From: Dehalococcoidia bacterium
GTDB taxonomy: Bacteria > Chloroflexota > Dehalococcoidia > Tepidiformales > Tepidiformaceae
Direction: 5' to 3'
DNA: 64,000 bases
NCBI GenBank assembly: GCA_020853755.1
Contig: JADYYG010000014.1
Location: 88,913 to 152,912 of the forward strand
Part shown: positions 56,128 through 64,000 of the stretch, in pieces
How the letters are laid out: every line of letters starts with the position of its first letter
How positions within the stretch are numbered: the stretch's first letter is position 1
Made by a program: the position numbers and the translations under genes
The notes under the pieces: model-generated
What the model was told of the DNA's origin: nothing
Database searches by the model: none
Seen by the model: only the letters and a program-made list of their open reading frames with translations

Positions 56128-56472
56128 ATGCAGCAGGATTGCCTCTTTTGCCGGATGAACAGGGGAGAAATCCCGGTGGAGAAAGTTGCCCAGAACGAGC
56201 ACGCGTTCGCCATCCGCGACATCAACCCGCGCGCGCCGATTCACTGCCTCGTGATCCCCAAGATGCACGTCGACAACGCCCGCGAACTCGAATGGAACCA
56301 TGCGGAAATGCTGGCCGGCCTGTTTTCGTTGGCGAAAGATGTTGCCCGGGTCGAAGGCGTCTGGGAGGGCGGCTACCGCCTCGCCTTCAACGTCGGCGAT
56401 GCTGCCGGGATGACGGTCCACCACCTCCACCTGCACCTGCTCGGCGGCCGTATGCTTGGCCCCGAGGGCTGA
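56128..56472 (+). CDS. HIT-family (Hint-like) hydrolase
   Basis: 114 residues. CLFCRMNRGEIPVEKVAQNEHAFAIRDINPRAPIHCLVIPK and the histidine triad VHHLHLHLLGGRMLG are those of Hint/HinT purine nucleoside phosphoramidases. An N-terminal CxxC (5-8) may bind zinc. ATG at 56128 is used because homologues begin MxxDCIFC; GACACT ends six bases upstream as a possible leaderless -10. The stop overlaps the next start (TGATG), coupling it to a YqeK-like nucleotidase. Confidence 0.92.
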   Translation: MQQDCLFCRMNRGEIPVEKVAQNEHAFAIRDINPRAPIHCLVIPKMHVDNARELEWNHAEMLAGLFSLAKDVARVEGVWEGGYRLAFNVGDAAGMTVHHLHLHLLGGRMLGPEG

Positions 56473-57107
56473 TGAGCGAAGACATCCGGGCCCAGATCGG
56501 CGCGCTCCAGCAGGCGTTTGAAGAACGCCCAGAAGGGCTGCTCCGCCACGTCCAGCGCGTCCTCGTCGAAGCCCTCGATCTCGCAGAGCGGTACGACCTG
56601 GATCCCGAGCGGGTGGAACTGGCCGTCTGGGGCCACGACCTCTTCCGTTCATTCGCGCCCGCTGACCAACTCCGCCTCGCCCTCGAGTGCGGTCTTTCGC
56701 TGACTGCGGCTGACCGCGCCGACCCGGTGCTCCTCCACGGGCCGATCGCCGCCGTGACCATGCGCGAACGCTTCGGCGTGAGCGATGAGGAAGCGCTCGC
56801 AGCAGTTCGCGACCATACGCTCGGCGCAGCCGAGATGCCGATAATCGCGAAGGTCATCCTGCTCGCCGACAAGTTCGAAAAACGGAAGCGGGACCGTACG
56901 CCGGTGATGAAGGCGATCCGCCGGCTCGCCTGGCGCGACCTTGATACGGCGCTCCTCTGCTGGGCCGACTGGAAGTGGGTGCAGGAGCGCGAAAACGGCT
57001 GGCAGAGTCACCCGGCCGGCTGGGCAGCGCGTCTCCACTGGGTGGCGGAACACCACGCTGAGATGGGACTTCCCGCGCGAGAGCCGGACGAACCTACGGA
57101 ATCTTGA
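56472..57107 (+). CDS. HD-domain hydrolase, YqeK-like
   Basis: 211 residues. HVQRVLVEALDLAERYDLD, ELAVWGHDLFR (the HD pair), LLHGPIAAVTMRERFGVSDEEALAAVRDHTLG and KVILLADKFEKRKRDR match YqeK, which hydrolyses diadenosine tetraphosphate symmetrically. Pairing with a HIT protein, also active on adenosine nucleotides, is fitting. YqeK is usually near nadD/rsfS, which is not so here, and the protein has a 50-residue C-terminal extension. Cytoplasmic. The last 14 bases overlap the convergent LysM gene. Confidence 0.85.
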   Translation: MSEDIRAQIGALQQAFEERPEGLLRHVQRVLVEALDLAERYDLDPERVELAVWGHDLFRSFAPADQLRLALECGLSLTAADRADPVLLHGPIAAVTMRERFGVSDEEALAAVRDHTLGAAEMPIIAKVILLADKFEKRKRDRTPVMKAIRRLAWRDLDTALLCWADWKWVQERENGWQSHPAGWAARLHWVAEHHAEMGLPAREPDEPTES

Positions 57108-57903
57108 GTTCCTGGTCAACGTTGAGGCGCGTGCAAGCGTCTTCGGTCAGGTTGTTTGCCGCGAGCAGCGCGGCGAGGGTCACCCCGTTCGCCTCGGCGA
57201 TGGCGCCGCAGGTGTCGCCGGCCTTCACCTTGTAGACCTTGCCGCCTGCGCCAGGCGTCCCCGAAGCGGTCGCTGTCGTCGTGCGCGAAGCCGTCCCGGT
57301 CTGGCTGGCCGCGGGCGTGTTATTACCCGGCTGGGGCGTCGTGCCCGTCCCGGGGGTCTGGTTGTTGCCGCCGCCCTGTGCCGTTCGTGTCTTGTTGATC
57401 GCGTCCCGCGTCGCCACCTGGTCTGCGGGCGAAATGCCGCCGTTGTCGCCGTCGCCGACCATCTGCTGGATGGCGAAGGCCAGCCCCACGATCACGATCG
57501 CGAGGACGAAGAGGCCAATCGTGGCGACTGGCATGCTGATGCCGCCGGCACGGGGCCGCGGCCCGAGGGTGCCCGCGTTCGCTGGCCGCCGCGGGCGAGG
57601 CGCCGAAGTGGCGGGTGGCCGGTTCTTGCCGGTCCGCGGCGCCTGTGCTGGCGCTGCCGCAGGTTCGGGAGTCACCGCTGCCGGCGCCGGCTTCTGGGTC
57701 GAAGGCACGCCCTCGCCGAGGTATACCGGGCAGGTTACATGGTTCGCCCCCAGGCAGTAGTTCTCCTGGTGGGGCGTGGCAATCCGCGTGGGGTTGGTCA
57801 GCCGGTAACAGCGATGCGCTTCGGTCGCGTACGTTGCGTGCGAATCAGCGTCGTCCGCGAGGCCCAGGTAGGGGCAGACTGCCGAATATTCTTCCTGCGT
57901 CAC
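57094..57903 (-). CDS. Membrane protein with N-terminal Cys-rich domain and C-terminal LysM
   Basis: 269 residues from a GTG with AGGAG five bases upstream. Residues about 9-61 have VCPYLGLADDADSHATYATEAHRCYRL and QENYCLGANHVTCPVYL, a four-Cys module frequent in Chloroflexi proteins. A Pro/Ala-rich linker is followed by one membrane helix (MPVATIGLFVLAIVIVGLAF, about 120-140), a Thr/Gly-rich linker and a LysM domain (YKVKAGDTCGAIAEANGVTLAALLAANN). The Cys module faces the cytoplasm and LysM the cell wall or outside. It may anchor or sense the envelope. Confidence 0.85.
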   Translation of the reverse strand: MTQEEYSAVCPYLGLADDADSHATYATEAHRCYRLTNPTRIATPHQENYCLGANHVTCPVYLGEGVPSTQKPAPAAVTPEPAAAPAQAPRTGKNRPPATSAPRPRRPANAGTLGPRPRAGGISMPVATIGLFVLAIVIVGLAFAIQQMVGDGDNGGISPADQVATRDAINKTRTAQGGGNNQTPGTGTTPQPGNNTPAASQTGTASRTTTATASGTPGAGGKVYKVKAGDTCGAIAEANGVTLAALLAANNLTEDACTRLNVDQELKIP

Positions 57904-58226
57904 AAACGCTCCTGTCCCGAGAGCTCTCCGGCCACCTTCACAATGGTATCAGTGATATCCAAAGGCGAAAGACGGGTAATCCGCAGTGTCACTGGCGGGA
58001 GCGAACCGCCCTTCCCGGCGTTCAGGGTGCAGGGCGTCGTGGACCAACGGGAACAGGGTGTGGGGGTGGGGCGCCCCTCCGAAGAGGAGCGCCCCGGTGC
58101 GACGGGGAGGACAATGTCGCCTGGCGTCCTTTGGTCAGGAGGCCGCCTACCAACAGTTACGGACGCCCCGGCAGACAAGCGAAGGGGTAGGCGGCGGACG
58201 GTTGGGTAGCGATTTGGTGCCGCCTG
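57904..58226. other. Gene-free interval with hairpins between LysM and YcaQ genes
   Basis: About 320 bases between two minus-strand genes. It holds GGGGCGC (58068-58074) / GCGCCCC (58089-58095) enclosing CCTC-CGAA-GAGG. On the minus strand this reads as a long stem with a C-UUCG-G tetraloop and is the likely terminator of the YcaQ-type gene. TTGGT-AGG-type inverted repeats lie near 58128-58150. Upstream of the LysM GTG is its AGGAG. I see no RNA gene I can name, though a small RNA cannot be ruled out. Confidence 0.5.
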
Positions 58227-59429
58227 TCACCGGCTCTCGGCAGCGTCCGCATTCGGGCCGAGCGCGCGAACCAGCGCGGGCGCCAGGCTGCCGTTCACCC
58301 AAACCTCGATGCCATCGAGGGCGAGCCATTCGCCCATCCGCTTCAGTTCCCGCGTGAGTGCCGCGGCCGTCCGCGCGGCGTTCGCCCCGGGCTCAAGGTG
58401 TGCCGCCCGTACCTCCAGCACCGACGCCTGGCGGTTCGCTTTCAGGTCAACCCGGGCCGCCAGCTGGTTGTTGTGCATGAATGGCAGCACGTAGTACCCG
58501 TGCACGCGCTTCTCCGGCCGCGTGTAGATCTCGATCCGGTAGAAGAAGCCGAATATCCGCTCGGTTCGCGCCCGGTCCCAGATGAGGTTGTCGAAGGGGC
58601 TGAGGATCGCCGTCGCGCGGCTCGCCGGCGCTTGAGCGATTCCCGGAGCGAGGAACGCGGGCTCCTTCCAGCCCTCAACCCTGAGCGGCACGGCCTCTCC
58701 CGCATCGACCAGTTCGTTCATGCGAGGACGGATTGCCGTCAGCTTCAGGCGGTAGTAGTCGGCGAGGTCCCGCTCCGTCGCCACGCCGAGGGCGTCGAGC
58801 GAGTTGCGGAGCTGCTGCCGCTGCGCCTCGTGTTCGGTGAGCGCTGGCCGGGCGAGGACTTCGGGCGGAAAGACGCGCTCCGCGAGGTCGTAGACGCGCG
58901 TGAAGTTGCGCCGCTCCCGGACGGCGATCTTGCCGTGAGCGAAGTGGTATTCGAGGGCGACCTTTGCATCGCCCCAGCCCCACCAGCCGCCACGCCTGCC
59001 GTCGCTGTCGAACTGGCCAACGACCAGGGGCCCGCGCGCCCGCAGTTCGTCCAGCACTGCATCGAAGTAGGCCATCCGCTCTGGCCCCACATCCCGTGCC
59101 GACCACCGCCGGCCGCGCTCCATCTGGTAGCGGAAGAGCGGGTAGTGCTCCAGCGGGATGAAGCAGGCTTCGTGGGCCCACTGCTCGAAGATGTGCTGGT
59201 GGCGGTAGGCGAGTTCGTCGAGGAGTTCCTGCCGGTAAGGCCCCAGCCGGGAGAAGAACGGCATGTAGTGGGCGCGCGCGAGCACGTTCACAGAGTCGAT
59301 CTGGATGAGTTTGAGTCGCTCGAAGACGGCCTTGAGGTCTTTGCTGCCCGGCTTCCGCGGGCGGGGTTGGCCGAAGCCCTGGGCGGCGAGGGCGATGCGC
59401 TTCGCCTCATCATTGGAGAGTGACTGCAC
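58227..59429 (-). CDS. YcaQ/AlkZ-family DNA glycosylase
   Basis: 400 residues. LIQIDSVNVLARAHYMPFFSRLG holds the catalytic QxD motif (Gln43, Asp45), the hallmark of AlkZ/YcaQ glycosylases that unhook interstrand crosslinks and bulky N7 adducts. Winged-helix repeats follow, with FIPLEHYPLFRYQMERG, GGWWGWGDAKVALEYHFAHGKIAVRERRNFTRVYDL, ILSPFDNLIWDRARTERIFGF and VHGYYVLPFMHNNQLAARVDLKANR, all conserved in the family. GTG start at 59429; TAAGAT ends seven bases upstream. Divergent from the str operon. Confidence 0.92.
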   Translation of the reverse strand: MQSLSNDEAKRIALAAQGFGQPRPRKPGSKDLKAVFERLKLIQIDSVNVLARAHYMPFFSRLGPYRQELLDELAYRHQHIFEQWAHEACFIPLEHYPLFRYQMERGRRWSARDVGPERMAYFDAVLDELRARGPLVVGQFDSDGRRGGWWGWGDAKVALEYHFAHGKIAVRERRNFTRVYDLAERVFPPEVLARPALTEHEAQRQQLRNSLDALGVATERDLADYYRLKLTAIRPRMNELVDAGEAVPLRVEGWKEPAFLAPGIAQAPASRATAILSPFDNLIWDRARTERIFGFFYRIEIYTRPEKRVHGYYVLPFMHNNQLAARVDLKANRQASVLEVRAAHLEPGANAARTAAALTRELKRMGEWLALDGIEVWVNGSLAPALVRALGPNADAAESR

Positions 59430-59436
59430 GCGCGCT

Positions 59437-59442
59437 ATCTTA
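59437..59442 (-). promoter_or_regulatory. -10 element TAAGAT before YcaQ-family gene
   Basis: Minus-strand TAAGAT, seven bases, GTG. Likely leaderless. Confidence 0.45.
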
Positions 59443-59479
59443 GAGGGGCCGTCCGCTCAGTTCGTATCCCTTGCTGGCG

Positions 59480-59507
59480 TTGACAGCACTTATCGCTGTG
59501 GTACTCT
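59480..59507 (+). promoter_or_regulatory. Sigma-70-type promoter of the str operon
   Basis: -35 TTGACA (59480-59485), 16-base spacer, -10 TACTCT (59502-59507). Transcription would start near 59514, giving a leader of about 215 bases before rpsL. A second TTGACT occurs at about 59525. Confidence 0.65.
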
Positions 59508-59611
59508 TCTCATTCGGCGCTTATTGACTGGCGAACTTTTCGAGTTTGCGCAGGTCGCGAAGCTGAGTGCTTGAAGACGGCCCCGGACGCAAGACAGTCC
59601 AGGGCGCTGTT

Positions 59612-59641
59612 CACGAACAGGCTTTCCGGCCTGTTTTCGTG
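59612..59641 (+). promoter_or_regulatory. Hairpin in the rpsL leader
   Basis: CACGAACAGGC (59612-59622), 6-base loop, GCCTGTTTTCGTG (59629-59641): an 11-bp stem with a two-base bulge. It is about 90 bases before the rpsL start, in the untranslated leader. Autoregulation of str operons by ribosomal protein binding is known in other bacteria, so this is a candidate regulatory structure; a small T-run inside the 3' arm also allows an attenuator role. Confidence 0.5.
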
Positions 59642-59728
59642 CCCAGAACCAGAAGGCCCACGGGCCACACACCCGCGTCCTTACCGAAGGCCGCACACGA
59701 ATTTGCCCGAAATGGCGGGGGAGCAGCG

Positions 59729-60172
59729 ATGCCGACCATTAACCAGCTTGTCCGAAAGGGCCGCACGCCGAAGTCGAAGAAGTCCGGCGCCCCGGCGCTG
59801 CTCTTTAGCTTCAACTCGCACGTGAACCGCCTCCGCCGCGTCGATGGCAAGGCCGGTTCGCCGCAGAAGCGCGGTGTCTGCACCCAGGTCCGCACGCAAA
59901 CCCCGAAGAAGCCGAACTCGGCACTGCGCAAGGTCGCCCGCGTCCGCCTCAGCAACGGCATCGAAGTGACCGCGTACATCCCCGGTGAAGGCCACAGCCT
60001 CCAGGAGCACTCCGTGGTGCTCGTCCGCGGCGGCCGCGTGAAGGACCTCCCGGGTGTCCGCTACCACATCGTCCGCGGCGCGCTCGACGCCACCGGCGTC
60101 AACAACCGCAAGCAGGGCCGTAGCAAGTACGGCACCCGCAAGAACGCCCAGCCGGCTGGCCGCAAGAAGTAG
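59729..60172 (+). CDS. rpsL: 30S ribosomal protein S12, with insertion
   Basis: 147 residues (124 in E. coli). Conserved: [89 protein letters not shown]. About 17 extra residues ([20 protein letters not shown] region) lie between PAL and PQKRGVC, near the start of the decoding-centre loops. As I recall this matches Chloroflexota S12. The Lys residues (TPKKPNS and GVxY region) that give streptomycin resistance when changed look wild-type. GGGGAG precedes the ATG. First gene of the str operon. Confidence 0.97.
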   Translation: MPTINQLVRKGRTPKSKKSGAPALLFSFNSHVNRLRRVDGKAGSPQKRGVCTQVRTQTPKKPNSALRKVARVRLSNGIEVTAYIPGEGHSLQEHSVVLVRGGRVKDLPGVRYHIVRGALDATGVNNRKQGRSKYGTRKNAQPAGRKK

Positions 60173-60187
60173 GCAGGAGTCCAAGAG

Positions 60188-60658
60188 ATGGCACGACGCA
60201 ATCGCCCTGAACGCCGCCCAACGCCGCCCGAGGCGCGCTTCAGCTCTCCGACTGTCCAGGTCCTCATCAACAAGGTGATGACCCGCGGCAAGAAGAGCAC
60301 CTCCGAGCGCGTGGTCTACGGCGCGTTTGACCGCATCCAGACACAGACCGGCCGGGACCCGCTGGACGTGTTCCAGCAGGCCGTCCGCAACACCACGCCG
60401 GTGCTCGAAGTGAAGCCACGGCGCGTCGGCGGCGCCACCTACCAGGTGCCTGTCGAAATCCGTGCCGACCGCCGCCTCGCGCTCTCCATGCGCTGGCTCC
60501 TCACTTCGGCCCGCAACCGTAACGGCCGCTCGATGAGCGAAAAGCTGGCGTCGGAACTGCTCGATGCCGCGAACAACACCGGCGCCGCCATCAAGCGCCG
60601 CGACGACACCCACCGCATGGCCGAGGCGAACCGCGCCTTCGTCCACTACCGCTGGTAA
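60188..60658 (+). CDS. rpsG: 30S ribosomal protein S7
   Basis: 156 residues, usual length. [88 protein letters not shown] and [15 protein letters not shown] are classic S7 blocks. Assembly organiser of the 30S head and, in E. coli, a repressor of its own operon. AGGAG lies before the ATG, 15 bases after rpsL. Confidence 0.97.
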   Translation: MARRNRPERRPTPPEARFSSPTVQVLINKVMTRGKKSTSERVVYGAFDRIQTQTGRDPLDVFQQAVRNTTPVLEVKPRRVGGATYQVPVEIRADRRLALSMRWLLTSARNRNGRSMSEKLASELLDAANNTGAAIKRRDDTHRMAEANRAFVHYRW

Positions 60659-60678
60659 GCGAAAGCAACAGGAGCTTC

Positions 60679-62751
<2,073 letters not shown>

Positions 62752-62790
62752 CCCAGGTCAAAGGCTCCATCGAAGGAAAGGGAACATTCA

Positions 62791-63990
<1,200 letters not shown>

Positions 63991-64000
63991 GCGATTCGGC

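Noticed and set aside
57904..58226. Possible stable RNA (SRP, 6S or tmRNA) in the gap beside the YcaQ-type gene
   Set aside because: None of the conserved sequence blocks of these RNAs is present. The hairpins fit a terminator for the YcaQ-type gene.

Overview
The window is a GC-rich (roughly two-thirds G+C), densely packed bacterial chromosome segment with about 62 protein genes, one tRNA, no rRNA and no recognisable prophage or insertion sequence. The str operon at the right end (rpsL-rpsG-fusA-tuf) encodes an S12 with about 17 extra residues between PAL and PQKRGVC, as I recall from Chloroflexota S12 proteins. Together with exported proteins carrying a TYQGRLTDA motif or a FLPHLAK tail, a DUF2089/DUF4097 pair and many genes that look leaderless, this suggests a heterotrophic, probably aerobic Chloroflexota (Dehalococcoidia/Tepidiforma-like). 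That placement is inference.

Left third (1-20 kb): nucleotide-pool sanitation (rdgB), an ArsR-type regulator, an SDR, a galactokinase plus sugar-nucleotidyltransferase pair, an AidB-like acyl-CoA dehydrogenase, a Uma2-HAD pair, a first oligopeptide ABC cassette on the minus strand without ATPases, and a PA14-containing GH3 beta-glucosidase. Next come a PPOX-fold protein, a FAH-family hydrolase, a large membrane-anchored HTH/beta-propeller/SH3b protein and a DEAD-box helicase. Three arrays of a degenerate GGATTNN heptamer lie in this part, each starting directly after the TAG stop codon of a gene.

Middle (20-40 kb): a LuxR-HTH/VOC fusion, an enoyl-CoA hydratase operon, a DUF2089-DUF4097 pair behind a small basic protein, MgtE, two exported proteins, a DUF35-thiolase-acyl-CoA-dehydrogenase cassette whose thiolase has serine in place of the nucleophilic cysteine, tRNA-His, a FecR-domain surface protein, phoU divergent from a PhoB/PhoR-like two-component pair, two tandem aminoglycoside-phosphotransferase-fold kinases and folC.

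Right third (40-64 kb): a second oligopeptide ABC cassette (plus strand, again without ATPases, with a strong terminator between binding-protein and permease genes), a MetF-like reductase, an EEP-family nuclease, a Cys-rich protein with a decayed receiver domain followed by a STAS-like protein, and an HxlR regulator divergent from a small CxxC protein. These are followed by a MalY/PatB lyase, split transketolase, hydrolase, peroxiredoxin, S9 peptidase, a RelE-type toxin-antitoxin pair, a flavin reductase domain protein, HIT and YqeK-like nucleotide hydrolases, a LysM membrane protein, a YcaQ/AlkZ DNA glycosylase and the str operon.

Two window-wide patterns stand out. First, a -10-like hexamer (TANNNT) ends exactly six bases before the start codon of at least seven unrelated genes, none with a Shine-Dalgarno sequence, which argues for widespread leaderless transcription. 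Second, the heptamer arrays abut stop codons.
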